Below, one piece after another: positions 5,449 through 11,014 of a stretch of 11,014 nt of DNA; position 1 is the stretch's first letter; each line of letters starts with the position of its first letter. The notes beneath the pieces are model-generated. The model did not search any database, was not told the DNA's origin, and saw only the letters and a program-made list of their open reading frames with translations. A program made the position numbers and the translations under genes. The DNA lies in NCBI GenBank assembly GCA_937891875.1, contig CALATR010000279.1, positions 1 to 11,014 of the forward strand, written 5' to 3'. The DNA is from an uncultured Pseudomonadota bacterium (GTDB taxonomy: Bacteria; Myxococcota_A; UBA796; GCA-2862545).

Positions 5449-6281
5449 GCGTCCTCCGGCGGTCGCCGCCGCCCCCACTCGCTCCAGCTTCCGACGTAGA
5501 GCGCGGCTCCGGTCAGCCCGGCGCGCTCCATGGCCAGCAGCCCGTGGCAGGCCGTGACCCCGCTGCCGCAAGAGAGCACGGCCTGGCTGGGGTCGGCCCC
5601 GTCGAGCACGCCCTCGTACAGCGCCCGCAGCGCGTCTGCGCCCTTGAACCGCCCCCGCGCGTCCAGGTTCTCGGCCAGGGGCAGGCTCACCGCCCCGGGG
5701 ATGTGGCCCGCGACCGGGTCGATGGGCTCGTGCTCGCCGCGGAAGCGTTCGGCGGATCGCACGTCGATGAGCCTGGAATGCGGATCCTGGCGCAGCTGAT
5801 CCACACGCTCGAACTCGACGGTCGGCGCCTGCCAGCCAGCCGGGCTCGGGTACGGGTCCAGGCGGGGGGCGCCCTCCCAGCCGCTGGCGAGGGGCAGCCC
5901 GGCGTCCTGAGCGCCGGTGAGACCGCCGTCCAGCACGTGCACCGCCTGGTGTCCGACCGCGCGCAGCATCCACCAGGCGCGGGCGGCGGCGTTGGCTCCC
6001 CCCTGGTCGTCGTAGATCACGACCCGCGTGGCGGGGCCGATGCCCAGTCGACCGAGGGTGCCGAGCCAGGTCCGCAGGGGGGGCAGCGGGTGCCGCCCGC
6101 CGCGCGCGGCGTCGGGGCCGACGGCGGACAGGTCGGTCTCGAGGTCGACGAAGCAGGCGCCAGCCACGTGCTCCGCCTCGTAGCGGGCGCGGCCGGTGGG
6201 GCCGGAGCGCGCGTCCAGCCAGCGCACGACGTCCGGCCCGTGCAGGCGGGGATCCTCGGGGGAGATCACCGGGTCGCTCAT
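5445..6281 (-). CDS. sseA: 3-mercaptopyruvate sulfurtransferase, two-domain rhodanese
   Basis: 278 residues, typical length for the family. It moves the sulfane sulfur of 3-mercaptopyruvate (or thiosulfate) to an acceptor such as cyanide, thioredoxin or another thiol in the cytoplasm. The N-terminal rhodanese domain (about 10-135) lacks a catalytic Cys, as usual. The C-terminal domain (about 155-275) has LIDVRSAERFRGE, GHIPGAVSLPL, the active-site loop CGSGVTA (Cys238) and the terminal GSWSEWG signature. CGSGVTA is the mercaptopyruvate-type loop; thiosulfate-specific rhodaneses usually have CRKGVT. The ATG at 6281 overlaps the preceding stop as ATGA, with GGGAGGA upstream, and its own stop overlaps the next start as GTGA. 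It is therefore the middle gene of a tightly coupled operon. No signal peptide is seen. Confidence 0.93.
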   Translation of the reverse strand: MSDPVISPEDPRLHGPDVVRWLDARSGPTGRARYEAEHVAGACFVDLETDLSAVGPDAARGGRHPLPPLRTWLGTLGRLGIGPATRVVIYDDQGGANAAARAWWMLRAVGHQAVHVLDGGLTGAQDAGLPLASGWEGAPRLDPYPSPAGWQAPTVEFERVDQLRQDPHSRLIDVRSAERFRGEHEPIDPVAGHIPGAVSLPLAENLDARGRFKGADALRALYEGVLDGADPSQAVLSCGSGVTACHGLLAMERAGLTGAALYVGSWSEWGRRRPPEDA

Positions 6282-7114
6282 GGGATGTCGTCCTCCCAGG
6301 TGGTCTCGGCGGGCAGCACCGTGAGCGGCAGCTCCAGAGAGAGGGTGTGCTCCGTGCCAGGCGCCTCGCAGGAGAGCGCGTAGGGCACGACCCGGCCGCC
6401 GATCCCGTCGGGCACGGAGACGTCGAAGCCCAGCTCGAAGTCGAAGCGGCGCACCGCGTCCGCTCCCACGGCGATCTCGGTGACGACCGGCTCGTACGCG
6501 AGCTCGTCCGGGTTGCTCACCGTGCAGGTGGGCGTCTGTGGGGCAGCGGCGAACACCTGCAGGCAGGCCGACTCGCCCATGGTGATGCTCCGCTGCTCGA
6601 GGTCGACGACCACGCCCAGCAGGTCGGCCGTCTCTCCGCCTTGCAGGCCGGCGATCAGCGGAACCGTCAGCACCGGACCGACCGGGTCGCGGAACACGTC
6701 CTGCCGAGACGCGCTCCGGGTCGACACCAGGAGTGCCCCCAGGTCGAGCGCGCTCTCGGGGGTCGCGGTCAGCTCCACCACCAGGGTCTCGCCGGGATCC
6801 AGCGCTGCCACCAGCGCGTCGACCGGCGGGGCGATGTCCGCGCCCACCTGGTAGCTCGCCGACCAGTTCGCCTCCCCCGACGCCGTGCGAACGGTGATCG
6901 CCTCGATGCCCAGCGTGCTGTCGCCGTCGTTGCGCAGGGTGATCGCCCCGGTGCCCGTGCTCTCGACGACGCCGAGGTCCAGGGCGTCGGTGTCGGCAGC
7001 CAGCCACGCCGTGCCGGGCGGGTTGTCCACCGCGCAGCCAGCGGGGGCGGGGGTTGGGGGCTCGCCTCCGCAGGAGAGGAGCAGCAAGCCAGCAGATGCG
7101 AGGAGGCGCGCCAT
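6278..7114 (-). CDS. lipoprotein with a probable ASH/Hydin-like beta-sandwich domain
   Basis: 278 residues, first gene of the operon with the sulfurtransferase and the flavoprotein. MARLLASAGLLLLSC is a lipoprotein signal with lipobox LLSC (Cys15) followed by GGEPP and a Pro/Ala-rich linker. The segment around residues 37-75 (ALDLGVVESTGTGAITLRND, then GDSTLGIEAI) has the pattern of ASPM/SPD-2/Hydin-type beta sandwiches (LDLG-V-x(4-6)-ITLRN-G-x-L-I), abundant in exported proteins of delta-type bacteria. DPGETLVVELTATPES fits a later strand of the same fold. Four more Cys (in AGCAV, SACLQ, PTCTV and LSCEA) probably form disulfides. No catalytic motif is seen; a surface scaffold or binding role is inferred. 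A weak GGGA precedes the start. The gene is divergent from the thioredoxin-like lipoprotein at 7208, with 93 bp between them. Confidence 0.85.
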   Translation of the reverse strand: MARLLASAGLLLLSCGGEPPTPAPAGCAVDNPPGTAWLAADTDALDLGVVESTGTGAITLRNDGDSTLGIEAITVRTASGEANWSASYQVGADIAPPVDALVAALDPGETLVVELTATPESALDLGALLVSTRSASRQDVFRDPVGPVLTVPLIAGLQGGETADLLGVVVDLEQRSITMGESACLQVFAAAPQTPTCTVSNPDELAYEPVVTEIAVGADAVRRFDFELGFDVSVPDGIGGRVVPYALSCEAPGTEHTLSLELPLTVLPAETTWEDDIP

Positions 7115-7132
7115 GGGGTCCCGCGGTGGGTT

Positions 7133-7190
7133 GGAACTTCAGACGAGGCCGCAGATCGTTTACACAAGCCCGGCAGCTTCGCTCTATCGT
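7133..7190 (+). promoter_or_regulatory. possible promoter region for the lipoprotein at 7208
   Basis: The 93-bp divergent gap holds two candidates on the + strand. One is an ECF-like GGAACTT (7133-7139) with CGTT (7157-7160) 17 nt later. The other is a sigma-70-like TTTACA (7159-7164) with poor -10 choices (TCTATC 7183-7188, or TATCGT 7185-7190 at long spacing). Neither is a strong match. No clear promoter for the opposite operon was found in the gap. Confidence 0.25.
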
Positions 7191-7207
7191 GCCGTACCGG
7201 AGGCTCC

Positions 7208-8020
7208 ATGACCCGCTCGATCTTGCTGCTCTCGCTGCCCCTCGTCCTCTCTGCCTGCGCCAAGGACACCGACGGGGACGGCATCCTCGACAAGGAGGAG
7301 GTGAACTACGGCACCGACATCGAGAACCCCGACACCGACGGCGACGGCCTGCTGGACGGCGCCGAGGTGTACGAGCACAGCAGCAACCCCACCCTCGTGG
7401 ACAGCGACGGCGACGGCTACGAGGACGGCGACGAGGTGAACGAGGGCTCCGACCCCGCCGATGCCGAGTCGGGGATCTACGCGGGCGGCTGGCCCTACCA
7501 GCGCGACAAGGACGGCTTCGACGGGCCGTCCGTGGACGATGCCGATCCGCCCGCGGTGGGCGCGCAGTTCCCGCGCCTGCAGGTCATGGACCAGTACGGC
7601 GACACCTTTGATCTGTATGACCTCGCCGGCCACGGCAAGCCCGTGCTGATCGACGTCTCCGCCGAGTGGTGCCCGCCCTGCCAGCAGCTCTCCCAGCTGC
7701 TCTCCACCGGCGCCGGCGGCATGGCCAGCAGCTGGGGCAACGTCGATGATCGCGTCAACGCCGGCGAGATCTACTGGGTGACCATCATGGGCCAGGACCT
7801 CGAGGGCGCCGCGCCCCCGTCCCAGGACGTGCTGCACCGCTGGGACGAGCGCTACCCCAACGAGCACATCCCGGTCGTCGCCACTGACGGCACCTTCAAC
7901 GACAAGTACGTCGTCGGCGGCTGGCCCACCGTCTACTACCTCGACGAGAACATGATCATCGAGGTCATGCCCAACACCGAGTACCACTGGGGCGCGATGG
8001 ATCGGGCGAACGGGAACTGA
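7208..8020 (+). CDS. lipoprotein with calcium-binding TSP3 repeats and a CPPC thioredoxin domain
   Basis: 270 residues. The ATG at 7208 follows GGAGG by 4 nt. MTRSILLLSLPLVLSAC is a lipoprotein signal (LSAC, Cys17). Immediately after it come three thrombospondin type-3-like Ca2+ repeats: DTDGDGILD 20-28, DTDGDGLLD 42-50 and DSDGDGYED 65-73. Residues 118-265 form a thioredoxin/TlpA-like domain with VLIDVSAEWCPPC (catalytic Cys155 and Cys158) and the cis-Pro loop GGWPTVYYLDE (Pro240). WCPPC is typical of TlpA/ResA-type envelope thiol reductases, which keep exported or heme-protein cysteines reduced and depend on an electron source such as CcdA/DsbD, not present here. A role as a lipid-anchored disulfide reductase or isomerase at the cell surface is inferred. 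Many neighbours are Cys-containing exported proteins, which fits. A small hairpin (GAGGC-AGC-GCCTC, 8036-8048) follows the stop. Confidence 0.9.
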   Translation: MTRSILLLSLPLVLSACAKDTDGDGILDKEEVNYGTDIENPDTDGDGLLDGAEVYEHSSNPTLVDSDGDGYEDGDEVNEGSDPADAESGIYAGGWPYQRDKDGFDGPSVDDADPPAVGAQFPRLQVMDQYGDTFDLYDLAGHGKPVLIDVSAEWCPPCQQLSQLLSTGAGGMASSWGNVDDRVNAGEIYWVTIMGQDLEGAAPPSQDVLHRWDERYPNEHIPVVATDGTFNDKYVVGGWPTVYYLDENMIIEVMPNTEYHWGAMDRANGN

Positions 8021-8111
8021 GGCCGCGGGCACGAGGAGGCAGCGCCTCGACGCGCGCTGAGCCCTCCCCTGGCCTCCGATCGCCCCCTCGGCCGCTCCCC
8101 GAAGATCTGAA

Positions 8112-8183
8112 GGGGCGGAAATCTTCCTGCAAGAGGCAGCTCCTGTACGCGGATCGGCGGGCTCCTCCCCTGATTTCCGCCCC
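8112..8183. repeat. perfect 12-bp inverted repeat enclosing 48 nt, with a competing hairpin
   Basis: GGGGCGGAAATC (8112-8123) is exactly complementary to GATTTCCGCCCC (8172-8183). The enclosed 48 nt contain a small stem CTGC/GCAG (8127-8130/8136-8139). The 5' arm also overlaps an alternative hairpin, GAAGAT (8101-8106) with ATCTTC (8121-8126), so the two folds exclude each other. The region lies in the 273-bp gap between the thioredoxin-like lipoprotein and the OmpA-family gene, about 110 nt before the latter. It could be a terminator-type structure, a leader RNA or an operator pair. I recognise no known RNA family. Confidence 0.5.
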
Positions 8184-8293
8184 ACCGCGCAACCGACGGC
8201 TCGGAGGCTCCGCGTTCTCGACCCGACAACGCCCGCCGCGTCACGATAGGCGCGGCGCGCGGCGGCGGTTGCTGCCGGTTGTTTGGAGAGAAG

Positions 8294-10198
8294 ATGTTGC
8301 GGATCAGCGCGGTGTGCGCCGTCGCTCTAGGTCTACCTGCCGTCGCCTGGGGTCAGGATCAGGACGGCGGCCTCGATGCCCACGGCTTCGTGCTCACCGC
8401 CCAGGACGGCGACGTGCGCGATGGCTACGTCCTGCACCGACCGGGCGCCATGGACCGCGGCCAGTGGTTCGTCGGCGGCGTGCTCGAGCTCGCCAACCGC
8501 CCCCTGGTGCTCATCGATGCGAGCGCGGATCCCGACGATCCCTCTCGCGAGCCAGCGCTGACGAACGTCCTCGGCCTGAACCTCACCGGCGGAGCGACCC
8601 TGCACCCTCGGGTGCGTCTGACCGCCAGCATGCCGCTGTTCTTCACCAGCCGCTCCTTCGGTGAGAACCAGGGCCTGGCCGCCGGCGATCTGCGCCTCGA
8701 CGCCATGCTCCTCGCCGTGACGCCCGAGGACGAGCTCGGTGTGGGCCTCGGCCTCGTGCCCTGGATCGACCTGCCCACCGGAGCCACCAGCAAGTTCCTC
8801 GGTCGGCCCGGCATCGGCGGCGGCGGCGTCGTGGCCATGAGCTACGGCTTCCCCCGTGCCACCGTGACCGCGAACCTGGGCGCCCAGTTCGACCCCGAGG
8901 TCGAGGGCCTGCTCAACCTCACCGGCAGCGACGCGCTGATCTCCGGCCTCGGCGCCAACGTGCTCGTCACCGAGCGGGACGCGCTGGGCATCGAGCTGGA
9001 CGTGCTCTCCCCCTTGCGTGCCAACGACCGCAAGGGTGCGGGCGCCCCGGCCGAGCTGACCGTGTCCTTCCGCCACCGCACCGAGTCAGGACCGTACTTC
9101 AACGCCGGCTTTGCGGCCCCGGTCTCCCGCGGTGCCGGCGCTGCCGCCTGGCGCCTCTTCCTCGGCGGCGGCTTCGGCAAGCTCGGCCCGGCGGCCCCCA
9201 AGGACAAGGACCTGGACGGCATCACCGACGATCTCGACGCCTGCCCGACCGAGCCCGAGGTGGTCAACGGCTACCGCGACGAGGACGGCTGCCCCGACGG
9301 CCTGTCCACCCTGCTGGTCGACGTGACCTGGAACGGCGCCCCCGTCGCCGGCGCCGATCTCATCGTCGAGGCCGCCGACGGCACCCTCACCGAGGCCGCC
9401 ACCACCGCGCAGAGCTGGAGCGCCGCGGCCACCCCCGACTCCACCTACAAGCTCACCGCGAAGAAGGGCGACTGCCTGGTCGGCGACACCACCGCCCGGG
9501 TTGGCGACGGCGAGAGCCGCGCGGCCGTGCCCCTGGTGCTGGTCGCCTCCGCCACGGTCAAGGTCAGCGTGGTCGACAGCTCCGGCAACCCGATCGACGG
9601 CGCCCGCCTGGCCTGGGAGACAGACACCCCCGAGTGCCTGCCCGCAGAGCCCCCGGCCCTCACCCGGGGCGCCAGCACCATCGAGCTGGGCCCGGGCAAG
9701 CACACCTTCATCGTCTCCGCCCCCAACTACCGCATCGCCGAGCAGGTGGTCGACGTGAACAAGGGTGCGGACGAGGCGCTGGTGTTCGAGCTCGCCCCGA
9801 CCAAGCTCAAGCTCGAGAAGAGCCGCATCGTCATCCTGGAGAAGGTCCAGTTCGAGACCAACAAGGCGACGATCAAGCCCGAGTCCTTCGAGCTGCTGGA
9901 CGAGGTCGCCGACATCATCAACCGCAACCCGGGGGCTGGCCGGGTCGAGGTCCAGGGCCACACCGACGATCGCGGCTCTGACAGCTACAACCTCGAACTC
10001 TCGCAGCGCCGGGCCGAATCCGTGCGACGCTACCTGGCCGACCACGGCGTCGACAAGGACCGCCTCATCGCGGTCGGCTTCGGAGAGACCAAGCCCATCG
10101 CGGACAACGGCACCGCCGCAGGCCGCGCGGAGAACCGCCGCGTCGAGTTCCTGCTCATCGACCAGAAGGACCAGGCCATCGAAGAGCCGGCCCACTGA
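8294..10198 (+). CDS. OmpA-family outer-membrane protein with barrel-like N-region, TSP3 linker and peptidoglycan-binding C-domain
   Basis: 634 residues. The ATG at 8294 is chosen over an in-frame TTG at 8279 because GGAGAG lies just upstream and it gives a signal peptide (MLRISAVCAVALGLPAVAWG). Residues about 30-295 have alternating hydrophobic strands and Gly/aromatic turns typical of a transporter-like outer-membrane barrel. Residues 303-335 form a Ca2+-binding type-3 linker (DKDLDGITDDLDACP, then DEDGCPDG). Residues 340-500 look like two Ig/carboxypeptidase-regulatory-type beta modules (VDVTWNGAPVAGADLIVEA; VSVVDSSGNPIDGARLAWE). Residues 510-625 are the OmpA C-terminal domain: QFETNKATIKPES, GHTDDRGSDSYNLELSQRRA and NRRVEFLL. 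Asp558 and Arg573 occupy the diaminopimelate-binding positions. It anchors the outer membrane to peptidoglycan. At 634 residues it is much longer than classical OmpA (about 350) because of the central modules. The next gene starts 38 bp later and may be co-transcribed. Confidence 0.93.
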   Translation: MLRISAVCAVALGLPAVAWGQDQDGGLDAHGFVLTAQDGDVRDGYVLHRPGAMDRGQWFVGGVLELANRPLVLIDASADPDDPSREPALTNVLGLNLTGGATLHPRVRLTASMPLFFTSRSFGENQGLAAGDLRLDAMLLAVTPEDELGVGLGLVPWIDLPTGATSKFLGRPGIGGGGVVAMSYGFPRATVTANLGAQFDPEVEGLLNLTGSDALISGLGANVLVTERDALGIELDVLSPLRANDRKGAGAPAELTVSFRHRTESGPYFNAGFAAPVSRGAGAAAWRLFLGGGFGKLGPAAPKDKDLDGITDDLDACPTEPEVVNGYRDEDGCPDGLSTLLVDVTWNGAPVAGADLIVEAADGTLTEAATTAQSWSAAATPDSTYKLTAKKGDCLVGDTTARVGDGESRAAVPLVLVASATVKVSVVDSSGNPIDGARLAWETDTPECLPAEPPALTRGASTIELGPGKHTFIVSAPNYRIAEQVVDVNKGADEALVFELAPTKLKLEKSRIVILEKVQFETNKATIKPESFELLDEVADIINRNPGAGRVEVQGHTDDRGSDSYNLELSQRRAESVRRYLADHGVDKDRLIAVGFGETKPIADNGTAAGRAENRRVEFLLIDQKDQAIEEPAH

Positions 10199-10236
10199 TC
10201 GCAACGCATCTTCCTCACTTTCCTCGCGAGCCCACC

Positions 10237-11014
10237 ATGTCTGCAGCAACCCCCTGGCGCCTGTTCCTCCTGGGCCTGCCCGCCCTGGCCCTCATCCCGA
10301 CCGCCGACGCCGCCCAGTCGGTGCGCACCGGCACCTACATCGAGGTCGACTACGGCAACTCCGGCGGCTGGAACCGGAGCGCGACCAACCGCGGCTACCG
10401 CGGGCGCGCCAGCACCTCCGCGCCGTGGGTCGACGCGACCTGGCCGGGCACGCCGTGGCAGAACATCGCATTTGCCTACAGCATCGGCGGCTCCAACTAC
10501 AGCTACCGGGGCAATGGCGACAGCCAGAACTACACCCGGGTCAGCCAGACCTTCTCCAACTCCGGCGGCTACACCGTGGTCACCGATGTGTGGCGCGGCG
10601 TCGGCGTCGAGATCACGAAGACCGAGTTCTGGGACAACAGCTCCCACGCCCTGCGGATCCGCTTCGAGGTCGAGAACACCGGTTCTTCCTCCCTCTCCAA
10701 CTTCCGGATCGTGCACGCCGCAGACTTCGACCCCGACCAGGGCGGCGCCACCAGCTCGGGCCAGACCTACAACACCCGCGACGACGCGCTGGACCTCGAT
10801 AGCGACAGTCGCAACGAGTACATCCGCGCCAGCGGCGCCACCAGCGGCTGGACGGTCAGCTACGGCGCCTGCAACCCGACCGCCGGCACCAGCGTCGGCG
10901 GCACGGATCCCTGGTCCACCTCCGCCGACCCCTCGCTGTCCGATCCCAACAACGCCAACGCCGACGCCGCCATCCACTGGCGCGAGCGCGTGAGCTCCAT
11001 CGGCGTCGGCGACA
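10237..11014 (+). CDS. secreted protein, N-terminal 259 residues (truncated by the window edge)
   Basis: Open from the ATG at 10237 to the window end without a stop. MSAATPWRLFLLGLPALALIPTADAA is a signal peptide with cleavage before QSVRTG. The visible mature part is rich in Gly, Ser, Asn, Thr and aromatic residues with only one Cys in view (GACNP, near residue 210). Alternating short strands (TYIEVDYGN, YTVVTDVWRGVGVEITKTEF, LRIRFEVENTGSSSLSNFRI) suggest a beta-sandwich or lectin-like surface domain. ADFDPDQGG and DALDLDSDSRNEY are acidic loops that could bind Ca2+. No enzyme family was recognised. No clear Shine-Dalgarno precedes the ATG. The 38-bp spacing from the OmpA-family gene and the absence of a hairpin between them suggest one transcript and a shared envelope role. 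Because the C-terminus is missing, a sorting tail or membrane anchor cannot be judged. Confidence 0.85.
   Translation, partial: MSAATPWRLFLLGLPALALIPTADAAQSVRTGTYIEVDYGNSGGWNRSATNRGYRGRASTSAPWVDATWPGTPWQNIAFAYSIGGSNYSYRGNGDSQNYTRVSQTFSNSGGYTVVTDVWRGVGVEITKTEFWDNSSHALRIRFEVENTGSSSLSNFRIVHAADFDPDQGGATSSGQTYNTRDDALDLDSDSRNEYIRASGATSGWTVSYGACNPTAGTSVGGTDPWSTSADPSLSDPNNANADAAIHWRERVSSIGVGD

Noticed and set aside
5449..5973. Upstream extension of the flavoprotein frame and the 520-residue frame covering 5445-7007
   Set aside because: The flavoprotein extension is an out-of-frame shadow of the sulfurtransferase gene, and the sulfurtransferase-frame extension beyond 6281 is a shadow of the lipoprotein gene. 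The GTGA and ATGA overlaps mark the true starts.
6347..7207. Forward open frame that would extend the thioredoxin-like lipoprotein by 287 residues
   Set aside because: It is the antisense shadow of the lipoprotein gene at 6278-7114. The ATG at 7208 has a good ribosome-binding site and begins a lipoprotein signal.
7255..7460. Tandem DNA repeat suggested by recurring gacggcgacgg-type sequence
   Set aside because: The repetition comes from the encoded DxDxDG calcium-binding repeats and is not a separate DNA repeat or CRISPR-like array.
9086..10249. 387-residue reverse-strand open frame opposite the OmpA-family gene
   Set aside because: It is a composition-driven shadow of GC-rich coding sequence. 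The forward frame has clear OmpA-family motifs.

Overview
The window is very GC-rich with strong G/C third-position codon use. It encodes mostly exported proteins: lipoproteins, signal-peptide proteins and an OmpA-type outer-membrane protein, with DxDxDG calcium-binding repeats. It also carries an FHA-domain AAA+ enhancer-binding-protein relative. This mix points to a Gram-negative, predatory or social delta-type bacterium (Myxococcota/Bradymonadota-like). That placement is inferred from gene content; no rRNA or other marker gene is present.

Layout. (1) Positions 1-152 hold the tail of an unrecognised + strand gene, whose end overlaps the end of a convergent - strand gene. (2) Positions 124-3476 form a compact regulatory unit. 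A - strand FHA/AAA+/Fis-HTH regulator (1101-2498) is flanked by two exported-protein genes: a secreted protein downstream on the same strand (124-849) and a divergent lipoprotein (2685-3476). Each of these two genes has a sigma-54-like -24/-12 element. About 42 bp upstream of each element lies a copy of the same quasi-palindromic four-box site (1044-1077 and 2534-2568). The second copy also sits in front of the regulator's own start. (3) A small secreted protein (3585-4142, +) converges, with a 4-bp gap, on a three-gene - strand operon. That operon encodes a lipoprotein, a 3-mercaptopyruvate sulfurtransferase and an FAD-dependent oxidoreductase, joined by 4-bp ATGA/GTGA overlaps. (4) Divergent from that operon are a lipoprotein combining calcium-binding repeats with a CPPC thioredoxin fold (7208-8020), an OmpA-family protein (8294-10198) and the start of a secreted protein that runs off the window (10237 onward).

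The most interesting system is the one in region 2: a probable local phospho-signal circuit. The regulator's FHA domain would sense a phosphothreonine made by a Ser/Thr kinase. It would bind the paired four-box sites and switch on two uncharacterised cell-envelope proteins, probably controlling itself as well. One twist is that the regulator's GAFTGA loop, which normally contacts sigma-54, is replaced by GYPNPG. Either this clade uses a different sigma-54 contact, or the -24/-12 elements are read differently.

No tRNA, rRNA, CRISPR array, insertion sequence or phage gene was seen. No stretch over 300 bp lacks a gene. The two longest gaps (850-1100 and 8021-8293) hold the regulatory elements and the inverted repeat listed below.
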